NCBI GenBank assembly: GCA_030692145.1
Contig: JAUYCU010000013.1
Span: 1 to 8,214 of the forward strand
Direction of reading: 5' to 3'
Length of the DNA stretch: 8,214 nt
Origin: a bacterium
GTDB lineage: Bacteria > Patescibacteriota > Minisyncoccia > RBG-13-40-8-A
In this document: piece by piece, positions 1-5,524 of the stretch
How positions within the stretch are numbered: the first letter of the stretch is position 1
Layout of the letters: the number at the start of each line of letters is the position of its first letter
Notes under the pieces: model-generated
Seen by the model: the letters and a program-made list of their open reading frames with translations, nothing else
The model's database searches: none
Told to the model about the DNA's origin: nothing
Made by a program: the position numbers and the translations under genes

Positions 1-146
1 ATACGGGAGAAAATATTTTTATGATTGTCAGATATTTTTTGAGCGAAGTCTGGTCAACCGAACTGCCAAACCAAGCCGATTTTATTCCTTCGCAAAAACA
101 AGTGGAAATTTTCGACAACATTTTGGCAAGCTTTAAATTGATATGA
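1..146 (+). CDS. C-terminal fragment of an unidentified protein (5' end outside window)
   Basis: An open frame enters from the left edge (codons in phase with base 3) and ends at TGA 144-146, giving about 47 residues that finish in DNILASFKLI. The stop overlaps the ATG of the next gene (ATGA, 143-146), a tight junction typical of translational coupling, so it is probably the upstream member of the same operon. The ending 'F(D)(N/Q)IL(A/S)(S/T)FK' is a style I associate with small exported or lipoprotein-like proteins of Patescibacteria, but that is an impression and no domain can be named from the fragment. The TGA shows that this organism uses TGA as a stop. Confidence 0.6.
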   Translation, partial: TGENIFMIVRYFLSEVWSTELPNQADFIPSQKQVEIFDNILASFKLI

Positions 147-1147
147 AAATTTTGATTTTAACCAGAAATATTAGTGAGTCGGGAGGGAATAACTCGAAGC
201 AGGGAAACGGGAAGGATTCAGCTTATGGTAGGGGAAATATCAATGATGCTCTTGGCATTAAAAAAGCAATCGGCAATCTTCACGAACTTAAAATTCTTCC
301 TTTAAGCGACGATGCCTATTATCAAATTCGCGCGGAAAGACCGGACGTGGTTTTTAATTTGTGCGATACGGGATTTCGCGATGATTACGATCTGGAACCG
401 CACGTTGCCGCGATGTTTGATATTCTAAACGTTCCATATACGGGTAATAATTATTTTACTCTTGCGCTTTGCCAGAACAAAGCCAGGGCAAAAGACATTT
501 TGACTTTCAATAATATCTTAACACCGAAATTTCAAGTATTTACGTCCTCAGAAAGGAAACTTGACCAAGAATTGAAATTCCCAATGATCGTGAAACCAAT
601 CAAAGAAGACGGAAGCGTGGGTATTAGGGAACGGTCTGTGGTGAGCAATGAAGAGCAGCTCAAAGAAGAGGTAGACCACATCGTTAATCTTCATAAACAG
701 GAAGCTTTAGTTGAAGAATTTATCGATGGCAGGGAATTTACTGTTTCTTTGATTGGTAACAGGCGGCCGATTGTTTTGCCGGTTGTGGAAATCGATTTTA
801 GCGGAATGCCGGAGCATTTGCCAAAAATCGTCAGCTATCGGGCAAAATGGATAAAACAAAGTCTTGCCTACAAGCACAGTTCGATAATTTGTCCGGCAAA
901 TATCGACGAGAAAATGGCGAAAACAATAGAAGAAACAACAAGGAAGTGTTATAAGATTTTTAGTTGTCGCGGATACGCGCGTATAGATTTCAGATATGAC
1001 GAAAAAGAAAAGAAACTTTATGTTCTGGAAATCAATCCCAATCCCGACATTTCCGAAGAATTCGAAACCGCAAAAGCGGCTTTTGCCGCCGGCATGACTT
1101 ATGCAGATTTGATTTTGAAAATCATTGGTTTTGCTTTAGAAAAATAA
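143..1147 (+). CDS. ATP-grasp ligase related to D-alanine--D-alanine ligase
   Basis: This 334-residue protein is in the length range of Ddl enzymes, which join two D-amino acids at the cost of ATP in the cytoplasm for peptidoglycan precursors. Visible landmarks are the pre-ATP segment with NLCDTGF and a VPYTGN turn (residues 72-102), the glycine-rich ATP loop KPIKEDGSVGI (151-161), the EEFIDGREFTV strand (191-201), ARIDFR (279-284) and the metal-binding LEINPNP (295-301). Two features are not those of classical Ddl: the N-terminal GGxSxEHEVS motif is absent, and the substrate-side NTxPGMTxxSL stretch is replaced by NPNPDIS followed by an acidic and alanine-rich helix. The ATP-grasp ligase call is therefore firm, while the D-Ala-D-Ala substrate is only a family-level guess; another amino-acid or peptide ligase is possible. 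It overlaps the upstream gene by four bases and ends one base before the tsaC-like gene, so it is co-transcribed. Confidence 0.85.
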   Translation: MKILILTRNISESGGNNSKQGNGKDSAYGRGNINDALGIKKAIGNLHELKILPLSDDAYYQIRAERPDVVFNLCDTGFRDDYDLEPHVAAMFDILNVPYTGNNYFTLALCQNKARAKDILTFNNILTPKFQVFTSSERKLDQELKFPMIVKPIKEDGSVGIRERSVVSNEEQLKEEVDHIVNLHKQEALVEEFIDGREFTVSLIGNRRPIVLPVVEIDFSGMPEHLPKIVSYRAKWIKQSLAYKHSSIICPANIDEKMAKTIEETTRKCYKIFSCRGYARIDFRYDEKEKKLYVLEINPNPDISEEFETAKAAFAAGMTYADLILKIIGFALEK

Positions 1148-1148
1148 T

Positions 1149-1712
1149 ATGCGCTCCGAAGTCGTAAAAATACTGAAAAACGGGGGAGTGGGAGTTTTAC
1201 CTACAGATACGATTTATGGTTTGGTCGGCAGCGCCACTTCGAAAAAAATCGTATCCAGAATTTACAAACTAAGAAAAAGAAGTCCGCAAAAGCCGTTTAT
1301 TATTTTGATTGGTTCTTTTGAAGATTTAAAATTATTCGGGATTAAAATCGATAAATTCTCCCGGAAAATATTGAATAAAATTTGGCCGAATTCAGTAAGC
1401 GTGATTTTACCGTGTCCGGAGAAAAGATTTTTTTATCTTCATCGCGGAAACAAAACCTTGGCCTTTCGTTTCCCCAGACAAAAGAATCTGATAAAACTTT
1501 TGAAACAAACCGGACCGCTTGTTGCGCCAAGCGCAAATCCCGAAGGGATGACGCCGGCGGAAAATATCAAGCAGGCAAAAAAGTATTTCGGAGAAAAAGT
1601 CGATTTTTATGTTGACAAGGGAACGATTAAGGGCTTAGCTTCGACGCTTGTTGAAATAAAAAATAAGAAAATTGTCGTTTTGAGGCAGGGCGCCATAAAA
1701 ATAAAAATTTAA
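1149..1712 (+). CDS. tsaC: Threonylcarbamoyl-AMP synthase (TsaC/Sua5/YrdC family)
   Basis: This family makes L-threonylcarbamoyl-AMP from threonine, bicarbonate and ATP, the first step of the universal t6A37 modification of ANN-decoding tRNAs in the cytoplasm. The 187-residue product is a single YrdC domain without the C-terminal extension of long Sua5 proteins. Motifs in order are PTDTIYGL (18-25), the basic KLRKRSPQKP segment that binds nucleotide and substrate (40-49), WPNSVSVILP (79-88), AFRFPR (105-110), PLVAPSANPEG (123-133), STLVEI (165-170) and the terminal LRQGAI (178-183). The usual WPGPLT is here WPNSVS, a tolerated variation outside the basic binding residues. It begins one base after the ATP-grasp gene and is followed eight bases later by the GerMN gene. 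This is an essential-type housekeeping function; the symbol follows the short form of the family. Confidence 0.92.
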   Translation: MRSEVVKILKNGGVGVLPTDTIYGLVGSATSKKIVSRIYKLRKRSPQKPFIILIGSFEDLKLFGIKIDKFSRKILNKIWPNSVSVILPCPEKRFFYLHRGNKTLAFRFPRQKNLIKLLKQTGPLVAPSANPEGMTPAENIKQAKKYFGEKVDFYVDKGTIKGLASTLVEIKNKKIVVLRQGAIKIKI

Positions 1713-1720
1713 TCATAAAT

Positions 1721-2197
1721 ATGAAAAGAGTTTTAACTGTATCTATTTTGGTTGTTGTTGTCGTGTTCGCGGCATTGATTTTGGTAAAACAAAATAATCC
1801 CAAAGAAGAGTTTATAAATATTAAGGTTTTTTTTAATAACAATAACTTTGACCCGGAATTTTCCTGTAATAAGGTTTTTCCCGTTGAAAGAAGCGTGTTA
1901 AAGACAAGCGAATTGGAAAGAACTGCCGTATCCGAGCTTTTGAGCGGTCCCACGCAAAGTGATGCTGTGCAAGGATTTTTTACTTCGATAAATTCGGGAG
2001 TAAAGATAAATAAGTTATCGGTCGTAAGGGGAGTGGCAATGGTTGATTTTGACGAACGCTTGGAATTTCCGGGGGGCGGTTCGTGTAGGGTAGCGGCAAT
2101 CAGCGCGCAAATCAGAGAAACACTGAAACAATTTCCACAAGTAAAAGAAGTGATTATCTCCATAAACGATCGTACCGAAGATATTCTTCAGCCGTAA
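1721..2197 (+). CDS. Membrane-anchored GerMN-domain protein
   Basis: The 158-residue protein starts with a short basic end and one hydrophobic helix (about residues 4-23), then a GerMN domain. The GerMN signature is clear: ELLSGPT (72-78), GFFTSINSGVKI (85-96), GVAMVDFDERL (104-114), GGGSCR (118-123), then the helix ISAQIRETLKQFP (127-139) and strand VKEVIISIN (141-149). GerMN domains occur in spore-germination GerM and in many exported lipoproteins of non-sporulating bacteria; the biochemical role is unknown, and no sporulation should be inferred here. Two cysteines (49 and 122) lie in the exported part and could pair. There is no Shine-Dalgarno sequence before the ATG, which is eight bases after the tsaC stop, so expression probably depends on the operon. 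It is the last gene before the shared terminator at 2219-2247. Confidence 0.85.
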   Translation: MKRVLTVSILVVVVVFAALILVKQNNPKEEFINIKVFFNNNNFDPEFSCNKVFPVERSVLKTSELERTAVSELLSGPTQSDAVQGFFTSINSGVKINKLSVVRGVAMVDFDERLEFPGGGSCRVAAISAQIRETLKQFPQVKEVIISINDRTEDILQP

Positions 2198-2218
2198 TTT
2201 TGAAAGATTTCCGTAAAC

Positions 2219-2247
2219 AAAAAACCCCGCAGCTGCGGGGTTTTTTT
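2219..2247. terminator. Bidirectional intrinsic terminator between convergent genes
   Basis: CCCCGC-AGCT-GCGGGG (2225-2240) is a perfect GC-rich palindrome, preceded by six A (2219-2224) and followed by seven T (2241-2247). Each strand therefore reads as a hairpin followed by a U-tract. It lies between the GerMN gene (ends 2197, rightward) and the S41-like gene (ends 2258, leftward) and should stop both transcripts. Confidence 0.93.
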
Positions 2248-2257
2248 ATTCTTTTGA

Positions 2258-3631
2258 TTAAATTTTTCCCGGTTCTGAGCTCAGGGCTTGTTTTATCGCA
2301 TCAACAAATTCTCTATAACTGAAATAAGCGGAAAGTTGCTTTTCCCAATTTTTATCGGAAATATTGATTGTCGGGTCAACTCCGCTTCCCTCGATTGATT
2401 GGCCGTCGTCGCGTACGGTTAAGTGATTAACCAGAAAAGCAGAATATTCTTCGTCTGCGTTAATCTGGTTTTCCAATTTATAAACAGCTTCGATTGTGCC
2501 CCAGCCCTTTGTTTTTGTTCCGACTACGATTCCGACGTTATATTTTTTAAATGTGGCGGTCATTACTTCGGCGGAAGATTGGGTATTTTCGTCGACAAGA
2601 ATCGCAACCTTTTTGTATCTTACCAGGCTCGGCAGCCAGCCGAATTTTGTTTTAAATGGTTCGTATTCGCCTTGTTTGAACAGTTCGAATGCGTAGTTGT
2701 TCGGTCCGATAAACGGCCCCAAGAGATAGGGAAGCATATCTAAAGACCCGCCGATATTTCCCCTTAAATCAAGAATAAGGTTATTGAGTTTTTCTCCTTT
2801 GTCGAATTTTTCCGTTTCTGTTTTCAGGTCTTCCAGAGTTGTTGGAGACACTCTGGGCATATAGAGGTAAAGGACATCGGACCCGATCAATTTTCCCAAA
2901 ACAGTCGGTTCGGCCTTGGAGCCGTCGTATCTTTCCCTGTTTTTTTCGTCCGACAATACTTCATATGCATAGTTTACTTTTTCGAGTTCTTCTTTTGCTT
3001 CGGGAGATTCTTCCACTTTCGGCGTGAGTTCGGCAATTTTTTTACCATAAGCATCATCCAGTTCTTTTTGCGATGCGGTTTCGTCGAGCTCCATGGTTTT
3101 ATACAAGTCGTTTTGCGGGTTGACATTCTGTACCTTATTTACCAATTCTTGCTTCAGCTTTTTGGTATAAAGCGCGCTTCTGCCGAAGGGTTTAAGGTTT
3201 ATCAAAACCAAGTTGGCAAGACTGGCGGAAAATTCTTTTTTCTTGGCTTCTTCCATATTCTGCGTTGCTTCGGTTATCATCGTTGCCAATCCGTTTTTGT
3301 CTGCCGAAGAAGGTTTCTGCGGTGCGCCCAAAAGTTTTTCCGCCGCCAATCTGAAAAGATTGGTCAGTTCTTCATCACTGACCTTATTCCAGTGTTCTTT
3401 CTGGATTTTATCGTATATTTCCAGAGCAAAATCAACATAAATGTTTTTTTCTTGTGTTTGTTGTGTTTCGGGATTTTTTTGGTGTGACTTGAAATAAAAA
3501 TAACTGATTCCTGCGCCGCCTCCGAAAATAATAACCAAAACCAGGATACCGGAAATAATCAGATATCTTTTTTTGTGCTCGCGGATGTGTTTTTTGATTT
3601 TCGCGAATTTTTTAAAGTTGAGCTTAAACAT
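2258..3631 (-). CDS. Membrane-anchored S41 protease-like protein with degenerate J-like domain
   Basis: With the ATG at 3631 the protein has 457 residues. Order of parts: a basic cytoplasmic end; one hydrophobic helix (about 22-46) giving N-in topology; a helical segment like the S41 N-terminal region (about 64-170); a J-like domain (about 175-238) with NDLYKTMELDETASQKEL and AYEVLSDEKNRERYD; then an S41 (C-terminal processing protease) fold (about 243-423) with LDLRGNIGG (287-295), NTQSSAEVM (349-357), GTKTKGWGTIE (371-381) and a final GSGVDP. In the J-like part the HPD motif is TPK (203-205), so DnaK stimulation is not expected, and the domain should lie outside the membrane. The serine (352) is kept, but the position of the usual catalytic lysine, 25 residues on, is Trp377, with lysines at 373 and 375. 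No PDZ domain is seen. A start at TTG 3667 is possible on paper, but its bases form the -35 box. It could be an active protease with a shifted lysine or a non-catalytic binder. Confidence 0.88.
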   Translation of the reverse strand: MFKLNFKKFAKIKKHIREHKKRYLIISGILVLVIIFGGGAGISYFYFKSHQKNPETQQTQEKNIYVDFALEIYDKIQKEHWNKVSDEELTNLFRLAAEKLLGAPQKPSSADKNGLATMITEATQNMEEAKKKEFSASLANLVLINLKPFGRSALYTKKLKQELVNKVQNVNPQNDLYKTMELDETASQKELDDAYGKKIAELTPKVEESPEAKEELEKVNYAYEVLSDEKNRERYDGSKAEPTVLGKLIGSDVLYLYMPRVSPTTLEDLKTETEKFDKGEKLNNLILDLRGNIGGSLDMLPYLLGPFIGPNNYAFELFKQGEYEPFKTKFGWLPSLVRYKKVAILVDENTQSSAEVMTATFKKYNVGIVVGTKTKGWGTIEAVYKLENQINADEEYSAFLVNHLTVRDDGQSIEGSGVDPTINISDKNWEKQLSAYFSYREFVDAIKQALSSEPGKI

Positions 3632-3638
3632 AGTATTC

Positions 3639-3667
3639 ATTATAAAATAAAAACAAAGGAAAAACAA
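3639..3667 (-). promoter_or_regulatory. Promoter of the S41-like gene, probably leaderless
   Basis: On the minus strand TTGTTT (3667-3662) and a consensus TATAAT (3644-3639) are separated by 17 bases. The ATG at 3631 begins seven bases after the -10 box, at the expected transcription start. The mRNA would have no leader or only a base or so, which agrees with the absence of a Shine-Dalgarno sequence. The upstream ATG at 3640 lies inside the -10 box and so cannot be in the transcript from this promoter. Confidence 0.7.
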
Positions 3668-3694
3668 AAAAGAGTAGGGCGGAAAAGTTTACTA

Positions 3695-3740
3695 TTGACA
3701 AAATATGTCAGTGTGGTATAATTACAATATCTGAAAGGAG
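3695..3740 (+). promoter_or_regulatory. Strong sigma-70-type promoter and Shine-Dalgarno of the small membrane protein gene
   Basis: A consensus -35 TTGACA (3695-3700) and an extended -10 TGG-TATAAT (3714-3722) are spaced by 16 bases. Transcription should start near 3729. AAGGAG (3735-3740) lies seven bases before the ATG at 3748, a near-ideal ribosome binding site and the only convincing one in the window. Confidence 0.88.
3696..3710. promoter_or_regulatory. Dyad overlapping the -35 box, possible operator
   Basis: TGACA-AAATA-TGTCA is a perfect five-base inverted repeat around a five-base centre. It covers most of the -35 box and the first part of the spacer of the promoter at 3695-3722, a position where a dimeric repressor would block polymerase. 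The half-sites are short and partly forced by the -35 consensus, so this is only a candidate. Confidence 0.35.
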
Positions 3741-3747
3741 AGAAGAA

Positions 3748-3942
3748 ATGAATGTTTCGCAGATTTTGTATGTTCTTTTGATCCTGGCCTTTGTGATCGG
3801 CGCAGTCCTTGTCTGGAAAGTCAAGGGAGTGGGGTTGCTTCTGAAATTTGCGGCCTCGGTTACGCTGGTTGCTATGGCCATCATGCTGTTCCGTGAATTA
3901 ATTTTCACAGTCGATCAAATGCAGCGAGCCCGTGGGTTCTAG
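3748..3942 (+). CDS. Small two-helix membrane protein of unknown function
   Basis: This 64-residue protein has two hydrophobic helices (about 5-23 and 27-49) joined by a short basic turn WKVKG (23-27), and a C-terminal tail TVDQMQRARGF. The short basic loop suggests that the turn is cytoplasmic and both ends face out, although the tail also has basic residues. I do not recognise the family. Several signals mark it as a real, well-expressed single gene: a near-consensus promoter, an AAGGAG ribosome site seven bases before the ATG, and a terminator directly at its end. By hand count 95 of 195 bases are G or C (about 49%), clearly above sampled stretches of nearby genes (about one third), so transfer or selection on codon use for high expression are both possible. 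It is divergent from the S41-like gene. The tail is encoded by the 5' arm of the terminator hairpin, so its sequence is constrained by RNA structure. Confidence 0.8.
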   Translation: MNVSQILYVLLILAFVIGAVLVWKVKGVGLLLKFAASVTLVAMAIMLFRELIFTVDQMQRARGF

Positions 3943-3959
3943 GAACTCGCGGGTTTTTT
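3929..3959 (+). terminator. Intrinsic terminator overlapping the end of the small membrane protein gene
   Basis: An 11-pair stem (3929-3939 with 3943-3953, including two G-U pairs) closes a three-base loop and is followed by six T (3954-3959). The loop (3940-3942) is exactly the TAG stop codon of the small gene, so the last codons form the 5' arm. Confidence 0.88.
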
Positions 3960-3990
3960 CATTGGACAAAATATTTAAAATGGATTAATA

Positions 3991-4764
3991 GTGGAAAATA
4001 TGGAAGAAACAAGCAACCAAATTCCGAAAGACAAGAAATCAAAATGGTATATAATTGTACCGATAATCATTGCCGTTATTTTTGCGGCACTTGTTTTTTA
4101 TTTCGATTATAAAAAAAATTCTTCGCAAAATAATCAAAATCCGGATAATGTTCCAGTTTCCGATTATAAGCCAAAGCCGGTGATACCTGCGGAAAATCCG
4201 CGCAGAAGTGAGTCTTTGATTTCGGGAATCGGTTGCGCCGGTCCTCAACATCTTGAAGTCGAAACCTTGAAGCAGCCTGATTCCGTTTGGAAAATAAAAA
4301 AGAACGGAGAAACAACTACGGTCAGCTTGGGCAAGTATAGGATTTATGCTCCGGAAAAACTGGTTTTCGATATTCCCAAATTATGGCTGTATTTTTTCAG
4401 CGAGAAGCTGGGCAGGGAAGACGATGGGCTTTACGGTTTGGAAGCGTCTTATGTTTCCGATATCAGGTTGGTTGTTAACGATTACGAAAAAGAATTAAAT
4501 CTGGGAGGCGATAAATATATGTTTATCGAGCTGGAATATCCCTTGGGGGATTTGTATCCTTACGATAAATCGGCTATTCTTGAATACGAAATTCTTATTG
4601 ATTTGAAGTGTAAAAATATACAAAACGGAGAATGTTTAGGGAACGACGGAAAAGTTTTGAGTAATTTGAATGATGCGGAGGTTGTTTCGCAGTTGCGCAT
4701 TTTTGCCGTTGGTTGTCAGGAATTTAGCAAGGATTTGGAAACTTCGGCAAAATTCAGTTATTAA
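3991..4764 (+). CDS. Membrane-anchored exported protein of unknown function with four cysteines
   Basis: From the GTG at 3991 the product has 257 residues; an ATG three codons later (4000) is an equally good start, and neither has a clear Shine-Dalgarno sequence. A hydrophilic, lysine-rich cytoplasmic end (1-18) is followed by one hydrophobic helix (about 19-38), a low-complexity Asn/Pro/Lys linker (about 41-70) and a globular part (about 75-257) rich in aromatic residues and beta-type segments (for example KYRIYAPEKLVFDIPKLWLYF, spanning 115-135). Its four cysteines (82, 207, 215, 242) are all in the exported part and could form two disulfides. I recognise no known domain or catalytic motif; it may be a surface or envelope protein. 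It is separated from the upstream gene by that gene's terminator and ends before its own terminator, so it is probably monocistronic. A weak promoter-like pair (TTGGAC 3962-3967, TTAATA 3985-3990) precedes it. Confidence 0.8.
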   Translation: MENMEETSNQIPKDKKSKWYIIVPIIIAVIFAALVFYFDYKKNSSQNNQNPDNVPVSDYKPKPVIPAENPRRSESLISGIGCAGPQHLEVETLKQPDSVWKIKKNGETTTVSLGKYRIYAPEKLVFDIPKLWLYFFSEKLGREDDGLYGLEASYVSDIRLVVNDYEKELNLGGDKYMFIELEYPLGDLYPYDKSAILEYEILIDLKCKNIQNGECLGNDGKVLSNLNDAEVVSQLRIFAVGCQEFSKDLETSAKFSY

Positions 4765-4776
4765 TTTTGAACAATG

Positions 4777-4805
4777 ACGCCTCGCGTTTTCGCGAGGCGT
4801 TTTTT
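4777..4805 (+). terminator. Intrinsic terminator of the four-cysteine protein gene
   Basis: ACGCCTCGCG (4777-4786) pairs perfectly with CGCGAGGCGT (4791-4800) around a TTTT loop, and a T-run continues to 4805. It lies 12 bases after the stop codon. The other strand lacks a T-run, so it acts on rightward transcription only. Confidence 0.94.
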
Positions 4806-4808
4806 GTT

Positions 4809-4838
4809 TTGTAATCGGATATAATTTCGGATATAATT
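4809..4838 (+). promoter_or_regulatory. Promoter of the NlpC/P60-like gene with duplicated -10 box
   Basis: The 11-mer CGGATATAATT occurs twice (4816-4826 and 4828-4838) with a 12-base period, so two consensus TATAAT boxes follow each other (4820-4825 and 4832-4837). TTGTAA (4809-4814) is 17 bases before the second box and fits a -35 element. The likely start is near 4844. A GGAG (4859-4862) is only two bases from the ATG at 4865, closer than is usual for a ribosome binding site. Confidence 0.65.
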
Positions 4839-4864
4839 AAAGTAAATATACTTAAAACGGAGAT

Positions 4865-5335
4865 ATGAAAATCGATTTATTGAAATACGAATCTTATCTG
4901 AAAATGATAAAAAATTCCGCAGGCAGTAAGATGTTCCGTAACCTGTATCTGGAAATCAACGGAAAAAAGATTGATGCGACTCAAAACGGAAAATATTCTT
5001 GCGCGTTTTTCGTTTCCAATGTTTTATTGATTTGGGGATTGATTTCCGAGGGACATGCCAGTGTTTTAAGCACCATAAAAGATATGGAAGGGAATGGATG
5101 GAAAAAAATTCCCAAAAGCAAAATAAGGCCGGGAGATGTTATTGTTTGGGATAAAGAAAAGAGCAGCGATAATTCGTATTTTTATTCAAAAGAACATTAT
5201 CATAACGGTTTTTATATCGGTGCCAAAAAAGCGATAAGTAACAGCAGTAACGGCAAGGGCGTACCGATTATCCATAATTGGAATTACAACAACAAAAGAA
5301 AAATAATCGCGGTTTATAGATATCCTAAGTTTTGA
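4865..5335 (+). CDS. NlpC/P60-like (papain-fold) cysteine hydrolase, cytoplasmic form
   Basis: The 156-residue product resembles papain-fold NlpC/P60 and CHAP-type proteins, which cleave peptide or amide bonds, often in peptidoglycan. The likely nucleophile is Cys46 in YSCAFFVSNVL (44-54), at the start of a helix. RPGDVIVWDKE (88-98) is the strand after the usual 'G-D-hydrophobic' turn, and His113 in HNGFYIG (113-119) is the probable catalytic base. AISNSSNGKGVPIIHNW (123-139) contains His137, which may be the third polar residue. No signal peptide, lipobox or membrane helix is present, so unlike most NlpC/P60 enzymes it is predicted to stay in the cell unless exported by another route. It has its own promoter and is not in an operon with the flanking genes. 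The fold assignment is from motif order, not an alignment, and the substrate is unknown. Confidence 0.7.
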   Translation: MKIDLLKYESYLKMIKNSAGSKMFRNLYLEINGKKIDATQNGKYSCAFFVSNVLLIWGLISEGHASVLSTIKDMEGNGWKKIPKSKIRPGDVIVWDKEKSSDNSYFYSKEHYHNGFYIGAKKAISNSSNGKGVPIIHNWNYNNKRKIIAVYRYPKF

Positions 5336-5367
5336 TTTTTTGAAAATTTGTTACTTACTTGAAAATT

Positions 5368-5502
5368 ATTTTGATATTATCTTTTCACTTTCTTCGCCGC
5401 CCCAGCGTGGCAGCTCAGGGTTGAGCCCTGCGCTCCTCCCCGCAATGCGGGAAGACCGTGCCTGCTTCGGGCTCAAAACCCGTTCAAAAATAATATCAAA
5501 AT
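5368..5502. repeat. Inverted-repeat-bounded palindromic element (MITE-like or structured RNA)
   Basis: ATTTTGATATTAT (5368-5380) and its exact reverse complement (5490-5502) bound about 135 bases. The interior is markedly GC-rich compared with the AT-rich flanks and contains further complementary segments: CAGGG/CCCTG (5416-5420 with 5426-5430), TTGAGCCC/GGGCTCAA (5421-5428 with 5469-5476) and CCCGC-AAT-GCGGG (5439-5451). The outer arms, the GAGCCC pair and the apex hairpin nest, so the whole can fold as one interrupted hairpin. It fills the gap between the NlpC/P60-like and glycoside hydrolase genes. No target-site duplication is evident. An open frame runs through it (5340-5528) but shows no protein-like features. 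A dispersed non-autonomous repeat is my preferred reading; a structured RNA is the alternative. Confidence 0.6.
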
Positions 5503-5524
5503 CAACTAATATTTATCAAAATAA

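Noticed and set aside
1627..2163. A 178-codon minus-strand frame opposite the GerMN gene
   Set aside because: The plus-strand frame has clear GerMN motifs and operon spacing; the minus frame has no recognisable domain and crosses the end of tsaC.
1721..2197. GerMN as evidence of sporulation
   Set aside because: The domain is common in exported proteins of non-sporulating bacteria and no spore genes are present here.
2423..3487. Several plus-strand frames within the S41-like gene
   Set aside because: They lie antisense to well-supported J-like and S41 motifs and have no start signals.
3632..3667. Twelve-residue N-terminal extension of the S41-like protein starting at TTG 3667
   Set aside because: The extension is encoded by the -35 box, spacer and -10 box; the hydrophobic extra residues would also precede the basic leader of the membrane helix.
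5396..5485. Possible tRNA or SRP RNA in the GC-rich intergenic segment
   Set aside because: No cloverleaf with a TTC loop and acceptor stem could be laid out, and the SRP GGAA/GNAR apical motif pattern is missing; the nested repeats fit a palindromic element better.
5507..5512. TAATAT as a -10 box for the glycoside hydrolase gene
   Set aside because: No -35 element lies at a suitable distance and AT-rich hexamers are expected by chance here.
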